Positions 53,801-60,210 of a stretch of 64,000 nt of DNA are shown piece by piece. The notes beneath the pieces are model-generated. The model did no database searches. It saw only the letters and a program-made list of their open reading frames with translations, and was not told the DNA's origin. Origin of the DNA: Cristatella mucedo (Eukaryota; Bryozoa; Phylactolaemata; Cristatellidae); the NCBI GenBank assembly GCA_009760855.2, contig WPIO01000005.1, positions 6,060,001 to 6,124,000 of the forward strand. The letters are read 5' to 3'. The position numbers and the translations under genes are program-made. Within the stretch, counting starts at the first letter, position 1. The number at the start of each line of letters is the position of its first letter.

Positions 53801-56800
53801 TAGCTTTCTTGAGAAGTGGCATGACTACAGCTTTTTTGAAAGGTGCTGGGACATGACCTGAGGCTAATGACATATTAATGATGTTAGTTATGCATGGCAG
53901 CAGCAGATCAATGCAACGTAGGAGCAGGACAGTGAGAATAGGGTCCAGAGGACTTGTTGTCTTCTTTGATTGAGATACAAACTTCAGGACTAGATCACTA
54001 GTTACCTGCTTAAATGTAGACATCGAGGTGCAGCCAGGAATCGGGGAACAGCATTCTAGTGGGGATGTTGTCATCGCAGGGATGGATTCCCCGATCTTGT
54101 CTATCTTCTGCACAAAGAATCGAGAGAAGCAATCGGCTAGATCATCACAAGGATCATCCGGTAAGGAGCTAATCTGGGAGCGGTTGAGGAGATGGTTGAT
54201 CGTCGACATCAGCATTTTTGGATTGTGCATCTGTGATTCAACAATGTTTCTATAGAAGCTAGACTTGGCCTTGGCTAGGATCGATTGGTAGGACCTACAG
54301 TAGTTTTCACATGCCTGTCGATGGACAGTCAGCCCAGATCTTTTGTATGCTTTTTCAAGCTTTCGCTTAGTAGACCTGGCTAGTTTAATGTCTGTGGCAA
54401 ACCATAGGCCGTCTGGGCGCCTCCCCCCCCCACAGTGCGCTTTGTCAGAGGTGCAAACTCGTCGAGCGTGTCAGCTAGTGTCGTGCTGTAGCTGGCCGTG
54501 ATGGCACACTAGGTAAGGCGCCAGCTTTCACGACCTCGGTCCCGAGGTCGTGGGTTCGATTCCTGCGGTGGGCGATCCTTTATCGCCACTGCAAGCAGTA
54601 GTGATAGCTGTAAAGGCTCTTCTGTCGCAATACAAAAAGAGGCTGTTTAATCAGCTAGGATTTATTTATTATTATTTACCAATGATGACAGATCGGAGGG
54701 AGGACTGAGCAGCAGAGGTGAAACAGATATTCTTGCAAGGACAGCATCGATGTCAAAGGTCTTGAGGTTTCGTGATTCACAGGTTATTTTAGAGGAGGAG
54801 GTGGGCACACACTGTAGATTGAATGAGTTCTGCAGGGAAGCTTTTTTTATTGGGCTTTGCCCTATATGTTGTCTGAATGGCGCACCTCTTCGTAAGCCAT
54901 GATTAGCACTAGTCCCATTCAAGAAGCGCTGCCCATGAGGACACTGCGATACTGAATGCTCGAGGCCGGACGGGATGTTCGCATGCATAGGGACAGCGAA
55001 GCACTAGGATGCAAAGCGCCTGCTACTTGCCTCCGTCCATAATTGTATTCAGCCATCAAGACCAAGCAGCCATTATGCTGACGGCTATTTAACTACTGCA
55101 CTCATAACCAAAGTGACTCTTGGGGTGCGACTGGTAGCTCCCATACCGAGTTCATTTCGTGCGATAGAGAACAACTCGAGGAGCTCAGATAGGTTGGTCG
55201 ATGAAGTACGTCGAAGAGCTCAGTCACTAACAATCTTATCATGCTGACCCTGTGGATGTCACCTGTAGCCATGTTATCCTTGTTGACATTGTGCATGCTA
55301 TTACTAACCATCGTTAGTGCTTGCTGGCATACTGGCCTTCAATCTCAGACGCTTACAGCTGGTAAAATTAATATGTCATTAGCCTCAGGTCAGGTCCCAG
55401 CACCTTTCAAAAAAGCTGTAGTCAGGCCACTTCTCAAGAAAGCTACACTAGACCAAGAGAACTTAAGCAACTACCGCCCAGTCTCCCTTCTACCATTCCC
55501 ATCAAAGACACTGGAACGGGTCGTGGCGGACCAGCTGAACTCGTATATCGAAACCTCACACCTTGCTAGTAAGTTCCAGTCTGGCTTTAGAGCTAATCAC
55601 TCCACAGAGTCAGCATTGCTTCGGGTATACAACGACCTACTTAGGAATGCAGACATGGGTAGAGTGTCTCTTCTTGTTTTGCTCGATCTTTCGGCAGCTT
55701 TTGATACCATCGATCACAAAGTACTTCTAGAGCGCCTCTCATCTCGCCTGGGCATCACTGGCACTGCTCTGCAGTGGTTCAGGTCCTATCTCAGTGGGAG
55801 ACTCTAGAGTGTTGACGTGAATGGACAAAGATCATCTGAAGTACCTCTAAAATATGGAGTACCTCAGGGCTCTGTGCTAGGTCCGGTCCTTTTCACCGTT
55901 TATACTCTCCCTCTCGCTGATGTGATTGATAAGCACAATCTAGGCTTTCACTTCTATGCGGATGACACTCAGTTGTACCTTTGCTTTGATCCCTCCCAGC
56001 CTTCGAGCACCTCAAATTCTCTCAACTCACTTGCTGCATGCATTGATGACATCCGATTATGGATGGCAGCAAATTTTCTAAAACTAAACGATGATAAAAC
56101 TAACTTACTAGTTATGGGCAAACCTAGTGTTATTCAGAAATTGGAAAGGCTGACTTTCAAAATTGGCTCTGCCAGCATATCTCCAGTTGCATCAGCTCGA
56201 AATCTAGGTGTCATATTCCAAAGCGACCTCTCGTTAAACGACCACATCAGCTCCACAGTCAAATCAGCCTATTTTCAGCTTCATAACATTGCTAAAATTA
56301 GGGCTTGTTTAGATAAGGATACCACGTCCAAGTTGGTCCATGCATTCGTGACATCTCGTCTCGACTTCTGCAACTCACTGCTTACTGGCCTACCAGCATG
56401 TGCGATCAGGCGATTGCAGCTGGTGCAAAACTCGGCAGCTAGGCTTGTCTGTCGTGAGCGTCGCAGTTGCCACATTACTCCACTTCTCGCCGACCTGCAC
56501 TGGTTACCAGTCAAGCAACGTATTGACTTCAAGGTTTTGTCGCTCACTTTTAGGTCTCTTCATTCTATGGCTCCAGCCTATCTTTCAGATATACTACCCC
56601 ATCAGGCAAAGCATCGTACCACTCGCTTTTCGGAATCCAACAGTCTAGAAATACCTCGTACAAACCTTAAATCCTTTGGAGACCGTGCATTTAGCTCGTA
56701 TGCTCCCACAGCCTGGAACTCCTTCCCGACCTGCATCAGAACATCCCCTGACCTGATCACATTTAAAAGAAACTTAAAAACATACCTATTTAGGACAGCA

Positions 56801-58660
56801 TTTGGTGGGTCCCTGTGATTCGTCCTCGATGTGCTTATGCGTGCTGACACTGTTCATGCTGCCACTAACCACATTTGCATGCTGACCCAGTGCATGTAAC
56901 CCCTAACCATGTTATTCATTTTGTTTGTTTTTCAAGCATGATTTTACTTACTATTCTATTGCGTATCACTTTGCAGCAAATGTAAAGCGCCTAGAAAGAG
57001 ATTAAGTTCTCTGAGGGCGCTTTATCAAGTGCAATATTATTATTATTATTATTAAAAAACTCTGCAGCTAGGCTTGTCTCTCGTGAGGGTCGCAGTTGCC
57101 ACATCACACCACTTCTTGCTGACCTGCAGTGGCTCCCAGTCCAGCAACGCATCGACTTCAAGGTTTTTCCACTCACTTTCAGGTCCCTTCATTCTTTGGC
57201 TCCAGCCGACCTATCAGATTTACTCCCCCACCAGAGTAAGCATCGTACCACCTGGTTTTCGGAACCTAACTGTATACCTATACTTTTGGAGATCGTGCCT
57301 TTTGTTCGCATGTTCCTAAAGCCTGGAACTCACTCCCGACTTGCATCACGACATCTCCTGACTTGACAACATTTAAAAAGAAACTAAAAACGCACCTATT
57401 TATGTCAGCATTTGGTGGGTCCCTGTGATTCGTCCTTTATGTGCCTATGCGTGCTGACACTGTGCTTGCTGCCACTAATCATACTTGCATGCTGACCCTG
57501 CACATGTCACCCCTAATAATGCTATTCTTATTGTTTATTAAGCATGCTACCACTAACCATTCCATCGTTCTTTCTTTGCAGCAATTTTAAAGTACCTAGA
57601 TATTGATTGAGCTTTCTGAGGGTGCTTTATCAAATGTATTATTATTATTATTAGTATCTGATCATGCTGATCATGCTTCCTTTACAGCATACATAAAGTG
57701 CCTAGAAAGAGATTAAGTTCTCTGAGGGAGCTACACAAGTTTATTATTATTATTATTAAGAAGAAGAAACATCAGCTAATGACGACACTGCAGAGAAAAT
57801 AGATAGAGAGGGTGACACGAGAAAAATGTACCACTATCGCACATTAATCGAAGCAGTGCATTTCACAGTTTGGGATACACAGAGCGATAGCACCCCGTGG
57901 TTCGAACTCGAAAAGAAAGGGCAGCTAATTCCTTACCACAAGAAAACCAGTGGGTATGAGAAGGCTAATAGCGTTGTAACAACTCGGTTAGCAGGAGCTA
58001 GGGAGGCGTGACAGGAGTGCATGAGGAGGGTAAGAACTTGGGCTCATATCCACAGTTCAATCGGCCAGCCACTACCACCACAGCCTCTTTAACAAAGAGG
58101 ATGCGTAGCTTACTATTGATTTAAAGATTGGCCTAGTGGTCACACTTAGGACGGCCAATGGGGGATTTTCGGCAGCCTAACAAAAAAAGAGAGTTAAAAC
58201 AGCCGAGCCCAGAGAGAACCTGAGCAAGTGTAAGCTAGTGAACAAGCAAAAAGCACAGGGCTCACCGTGGATAATCAGCTTTTTTGGAGCTGCTGTCCGG
58301 CTCACCGCTTGCCTGGCCTGCCTCGGTTTTCGGCTGTAATTCGCCATAGATACCAGTTTGATCAGCTTTCTCAGTTGGTACTGTCGAGTTGTCTGCCTTT
58401 TCCCCTTCGGTCACCACTGGTTCAGAGCCTTCCGGGCTTGGTTCTTGGAGAGATGCAGTCGTTTCTATGGCGACGGGGCTGCTGCTGGTCTCATCAATAG
58501 CCTTAGTGTCATCGCACAGTAAAGCATTTACCGAGCTCTTGCCTGTATCGATTTCCATATCGTCGGAGCAAAACTCGGGGGCCTCTGTATAGAGCCGTTG
58601 GTCGTTGTAGGTGATGACGAGTGAGTTGCTATTATTTTCATTAGCAATCCTTTCTTCCAT
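38204..58660 (-). CDS. DNAAF1: Dynein axonemal assembly factor 1 (LRRC50), twelve exons
   Basis: DNAAF1 is a cytoplasmic LRR protein needed to preassemble outer and inner dynein arms of motile cilia. Exons from 5' to 3' are 58266-58660, 51662-51753, 50026-50247, 49780-49946, 47038-47112, 46640-46790, 44502-44770, 44135-44276, 41757-41924, 40327-40382, 39396-39467 and 38204-38353. They sum to 1959 nt (652 codons plus stop) with consistent phases. Diagnostic blocks are [18 protein letters not shown], then leucine-rich repeats with [19 protein letters not shown], then the LRR-cap [14 protein letters not shown] and [18 protein letters not shown], nearly identical to animal DNAAF1. The tail is acidic and weakly conserved, with [13 protein letters not shown] resembling the family's C-terminal acidic block. 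The ATG is set by an in-frame TAG 12 nt upstream and a G at -3 and +4. Exons 9 and 10 are the least certain. Intron 1 (6.5 kb) is full of LINE sequence. Confidence 0.9.
39396..39467 (-). CDS. DNAAF1: DNAAF1 exon 11: acidic MPELED block
   Basis: Acceptor TTTAACAG, donor GTGGGA, phase 0 to 0, 24 codons. [18 protein letters not shown] resembles the vertebrate C-terminal segment DDLPDLEDDDE. The other frames contain stops. Confidence 0.78.
39860..39965 (-). mobile_element. LINE-A 3' tail in DNAAF1 intron 10
   Basis: AATAATGCACCTGATAAAGC then the stem-loop and GCTAAGGGAACCGCGATTGA. Only the tail is present. Confidence 0.7.
40327..40382 (-). CDS. DNAAF1: DNAAF1 exon 10 (tentative, GC donor)
   Basis: Acceptor AATTACAG, incoming phase 1. 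[18 protein letters not shown] resembles the acidic tail of DNAAF1. To leave in phase 0 and join exon 11 it must use a GC donor (CGAG|GCATGT), a known minor donor class. The next usable frames hit stop codons in exon 11. Confidence 0.5.
41045..41440 (+). mobile_element. LINE-C 3' fragment with (ATTAC)n tail
   Basis: A plus-strand frame reads [20 protein letters not shown], the C-terminal motif of CR1/L2-type LINEs, but the following 3' UTR differs from LINE-A. It ends GGAGATACATTACATTACAT. The same 3' end occurs at 4383-4515 and 33945-34000. Confidence 0.7.
41757..41924 (-). CDS. DNAAF1: DNAAF1 exon 9 (tentative)
   Basis: Acceptor GATGTCAG, donor GTAAGC, phase 1 to 1, 168 nt. It is open in the only frame that joins exons 8 and 10. 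The sequence is Gly/Ser/Arg rich with no family motif. Because it is phase symmetric it could be skipped without frame loss. Confidence 0.5.
42068..42195 (-). mobile_element. SINE-A copy, minus strand of an inverted pair
   Basis: The reverse complement carries the family tail (GAGCTGTTAAATCAGCTAAC) and the TGACCACGGCAAATGGTGAT core. It faces the plus copy at 42210-42362 head to head. In DNAAF1 intron 8. Confidence 0.6.
42210..42362 (+). mobile_element. SINE-A copy, plus strand of an inverted pair
   Basis: B box GATTCGAGTCC, then GTCGATCCTTTATTGACTAC, CATGAAGGCTCCCTGCTGCT and GGGGCTGTTAAATCAGCTTA. Confidence 0.65.
42452..42618 (-). mobile_element. SINE-B copy with internal duplication
   Basis: Tail AATTTATTTGTATAGCGCCC. 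CGACCTCGGTCATCAAA occurs twice in the head part, making it longer than sister copies. In DNAAF1 intron 8. Confidence 0.65.
43655..43760 (+). mobile_element. SINE-A fragment
   Basis: Only AAGGTTCTTCTAGCTCTGTA and the tail GTGGCTGTTAATTCAACTAC remain. The centre is deleted. Confidence 0.4.
43890..44030 (-). mobile_element. SINE-B copy
   Basis: ATTCATTTGTATAGCACCCC, TTTGGGGCTCGAGCCTATGA and CAGCCAGACCTTGGTCTGGG. In DNAAF1 intron 8, about 100 bp from exon 8. Confidence 0.7.
44135..44276 (-). CDS. DNAAF1: DNAAF1 exon 8
   Basis: Acceptor GTTGCAG, donor GTGAGT, incoming phase 0, outgoing phase 1. Peptide [20 protein letters not shown] then a Ser-rich acidic stretch. There is no strong family motif here; the call rests on splice signals, phase and position. 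Confidence 0.7.
44502..44770 (-). CDS. DNAAF1: DNAAF1 exon 7: helical and acidic linker
   Basis: Acceptor CTTTGTAG, donor GTAAGA, incoming phase 1, outgoing phase 0. The exon begins [20 protein letters not shown], continuing the helix of exon 6, then becomes acidic and Ser-rich. The frame joins exon 6 exactly. Confidence 0.82.
46640..46790 (-). CDS. DNAAF1: DNAAF1 exon 6: LRR cap, [11 protein letters not shown] block
   Basis: Acceptor GCTTTCAG, donor GTATGC, incoming phase 0, outgoing phase 1. [20 protein letters not shown] is the most conserved stretch of DNAAF1 and identifies the gene. It runs into a basic/acidic helix ([18 protein letters not shown]). Confidence 0.95.
47038..47112 (-). 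CDS. DNAAF1: DNAAF1 exon 5: start of LRR cap
   Basis: Acceptor TTTTCTAG, donor GTAAGT, phase 0 to 0, 25 codons. [20 protein letters not shown] matches [20 protein letters not shown]-type sequence of the family. The exon is too short for a simple ORF scan and is easy to miss. Confidence 0.93.
47520..47640 (-). mobile_element. SINE-B copy
   Basis: ATAATTCATCTGGATAGCAC, GAACTTAATCTCTCCCAAGG, CAGGGGTCGAGCATGCGAGC and GAGCACCTCTCCCCTGGGC. Directly followed by the compound GA/GT microsatellite. Confidence 0.6.
47656..47795. repeat. Compound (GA)n(GT)n microsatellite
   Basis: About 27 GA units then GT runs with CT interruptions, in DNAAF1 intron 4. Confidence 0.95.
49780..49946 (-). CDS. DNAAF1: DNAAF1 exon 4: leucine-rich repeats 4-5
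   Basis: Acceptor GGTTGTAG, donor GTAAGT, incoming phase 1, outgoing phase 0. Blocks [15 protein letters not shown] and [20 protein letters not shown] match the family repeats that end with ...SMPDL. Confidence 0.93.
50026..50247 (-). CDS. DNAAF1: DNAAF1 exon 3: leucine-rich repeats 1-3
   Basis: Acceptor TCTTGCAG, donor GTAAGT, phase 1 to 1. It encodes three SDS22-like repeats: [20 protein letters not shown], then [20 protein letters not shown], then [17 protein letters not shown]. Confidence 0.95.
50376..50400. repeat. (GT)n microsatellite
   Basis: Short GT run in DNAAF1 intron 2, about 130 bp from exon 3. Confidence 0.85.
50724..50813. repeat. GT/GCAT microsatellite
   Basis: GT run, then GCATGCGCATGCATGCGTGC, then about 20 GT units. 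The alternating purine-pyrimidine stretch favours Z-DNA. Confidence 0.9.
51662..51753 (-). CDS. DNAAF1: DNAAF1 exon 2: pre-LRR conserved block
   Basis: Acceptor ATTGCAG, donor GTAATT, incoming phase 2, outgoing phase 1. [20 protein letters not shown] followed by [10 protein letters not shown] matches the conserved block just before the first leucine-rich repeat. Confidence 0.92.
51990..52165 (+). mobile_element. SINE-A copy
   Basis: A clean B box GGTTCGAGTCC, then GTGGACAATCCTTTATTGTT, GCCGTTAAGGCTCTTCGGCC and the tail ATGAGGCTGTTAAATAAGCT. It ends just before the LINE-A copy at 52190. Confidence 0.7.
52983..54230 (-). pseudogene. LINE-A reverse transcriptase ORF, truncated by a stop
   Basis: This open stretch of 415 codons covers most of the non-LTR reverse transcriptase, with fingers/palm motifs in order and an intact FYADD box. 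The reading frame continues upstream of the first Met (FYRNIVESQ...), so the Met is not a real start. It ends at a nonsense TAA after ISSTV, where sister copies read [12 protein letters not shown]. Lacking an endonuclease and the C-terminal end, it is not expected to be active. Confidence 0.85.
54490..54665 (+). mobile_element. SINE-A copy nested in LINE-A
   Basis: Best preserved head: A box TGGCACACTAGGTAAGG, B box GGTTCGATTCC (perfect consensus). The body has GGCGATCCTTTATCGCCACT and the tail GAGGCTGTTTAATCAGCTAG. It splits the LINE-A ORF between the codons for SSLV and [12 protein letters not shown]. An 11-bp palindrome (54529-54539 with 54542-54552) lies between the boxes. Confidence 0.78.
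55365..57052 (+). mobile_element. LINE-A copy, plus strand, one nonsense codon
   Basis: The copy is 5' truncated, beginning at [16 protein letters not shown], and ends in the conserved stem-loop and (ATT)n tail at about 57030-57052. The reverse transcriptase frame is open from 55365 to 56818 except for one TAG at 55806-55808, where sisters have CAG. It includes [10 protein letters not shown] and the C-terminal block [20 protein letters not shown]. It is close in sequence to the copies at 52190-54990 and 58715-60210, so insertion is probably fairly recent. A 3'-UTR-like relic lies just before it (55236-55330). Confidence 0.88.
57053..57650 (+). mobile_element. LINE-A 3' fragment, tandem to previous copy
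   Basis: It begins immediately after the (ATT)n tail of the preceding element with the codons for the [12 protein letters not shown]-like region and ends with its own AAAGTACCTAGA... stem-loop and (ATT)n. The frame is broken and it is older than the upstream copy. Confidence 0.8.
57685..57762 (+). mobile_element. LINE-A 3' tail only
   Basis: A third successive tail: AGTGCCTAGAAAGAGATTAA, then TTCTCTGAGGGAGC and (ATT)n. It is in the same orientation as the two copies before it. Confidence 0.7.
58266..58660 (-). CDS. DNAAF1: DNAAF1 exon 1: start codon and acidic N-terminus
   Basis: The ATG is at 58658-58660. An in-frame TAG lies 12 nt upstream, and the context has G at -3 and +4. The exon codes 131 residues plus two bases, donor GTGAG. 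The region is rich in Glu, Ser, Thr and Asp and low in hydrophobics, so probably disordered, as in vertebrate DNAAF1 N-termini. Confidence 0.75.
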
Positions 58661-58714
58661 TACCGAATTCTACAAGCCCTGTTAAGGTTGAGTTGTAGTG
58701 AATGAGTTAACAGC

Positions 58715-60210
58715 AAAATAATAATAATAATAATAATAATAACAATGCACTTGATAAAGCGCCCTCAGAGAACTTAATCTCTTTCTAGGCGCTTTACATT
58801 TGCTGCAAAGAAAAATGCAATTGAATGGTAAGTAAAATCATGCTTGAAAAATAAATACCATGAATAATAGGGGTGACATGTTAGGTTAGGGGTGACATGC
58901 ACAAGGTCAGCATGCAAATGTGGTTAGTGGCAGCATGCACAGTGTCAGCATGCATAAGCACATGAAGGACGAATCATAGGGACCCACTGTATGCTGTCCT
59001 AAATAGGTGTGTTTTCAAGTTCCCTTTAAATGTGGTCAGGTCAGGGGATGTTCTGACGCAGGTCGGGAGGGAGTTCCAGGCTTTGGGAGCATACGAACTA
59101 AATGCACGGTCTCCGAAGGATTTAAGGTTTGTACGAGGTATTTGTATACTGTTGGATTCCGAAAAGCGGGTGGTACGATGCTTGGCCTGATGGGGTAGTA
59201 TATCTGAGAGATAGGCTGGAGCCATAGAATGAAGAGACCTAAAAGTGAGCGGCAAAACCTTGAAGTCAATCCGTTGCTTGACTGGTAGCCAGTGCCGGTC
59301 GGCAAGAAGTGGTGTAATGAGTCAACTGCGACGCTCACGACAGACAAGCCTACCTGCGGAGTTTTGCACCAGCTGCAATCGCCTGATCGCACATGCTGGT
59401 AGGCCAGTAAGCAGTGAGTTGCAGAAGTCGAGACGGGATGTCACGAATGCATGGACCAACTTGGACAAGGTATCCTTATCTAAACAAGCCCGAATTTAAG
59501 CAATGTTATGGAGCTGAAAATAGGCAGCTTTGACTGTAGAGCTGATATGGTCGTCTAACGAGAGGTCGCTTTGGAATATGACACGTAGATTTCGAGCTGA
59601 TGCAACAGGAGATATGCTGGCAGAGCCAATTTTGAGAGACAGCCTTTCCAATCTCTGAATCACAGTGGGTTTTCCCATAACTAGTAAGTTAGTTTTGTCA
59701 TCGTTTAGTTTAAGAAAATTTGCTGCCATCCATGTGCGGATGTCATCAATACATGCAGCAAGTGAGTTGAGAGAATTTGAGGTGCTCGAAGGCTGGGAGG
59801 GATCAAAGCAAAGGTACAATTGAGTGTCATCCGCATAGAAGTGAAAGCCTAGATTGTGCTTGGAAATCACATCAGCAAGAGTGAGAGTATAAACCGTGAA
59901 AAGAACCGGACCTAGCACGGAGCCCTGAGGTACTCCATATTTCAGAGGTACTTCAGATGATCTTTGTCCATTCACGTCAAAACTCTGGAGTCTCCCACTG
60001 AGATAGGACTTGAACCACTGCAGAGCAGTGCCAGTGATGCCCAGGCGAGATGAGAGGCACTCTAGAAGAACTTTGTGATCGATGGTATCAAAAGCTGCCG
60101 AAAGATCGAGCAAAACAAGCAGAGACACTCTACCCATGTCTACATTCCTAAGTAGGTCGTTGTATACCCCAAGCAATGCTGACTCTGTGGAGTGATTAGC
60201 TCTAAAAGTG
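58715..60210 (-). mobile_element. LINE-A copy next to the DNAAF1 start
   Basis: The 3' (ATT)n tail is at 58718-58745 and the 5' truncation at about 60210 (after SANHSTESA-like codons). The RT segment is open over 59496-60176 with [10 protein letters not shown] intact and ends at a TAA (AAA changed) after LHNIA. The C-terminal domain is at 58974-59392. The tail ends about 60 bp upstream of the DNAAF1 ATG in the same transcriptional direction. Confidence 0.85.

Larger units (their letters stand above)
52190..54990 (-). mobile_element. LINE-A copy, CR1/L2-like, longest in window
   Basis: The element runs leftward from about 54990 to its 3' (ATT)n tail at about 52190 and lies in DNAAF1 intron 1. 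The reverse transcriptase reads through 52983-54230 and further upstream. Visible motifs include [60 protein letters not shown] and the catalytic [11 protein letters not shown] premature TAA sits at 52983-52985 (AAA changed). The C-terminal domain continues out of frame at 52490-52885. A C-run near 54422 breaks the frame upstream. The endonuclease half is missing (5' truncation). A SINE is inserted at 54490-54665. Confidence 0.88.

Noticed and set aside
54540-54570. A possible true tRNA gene, because of a perfect B box
   Set aside because: The sequence continues into the repeated SINE-A body and tail, and no complete cloverleaf was found.
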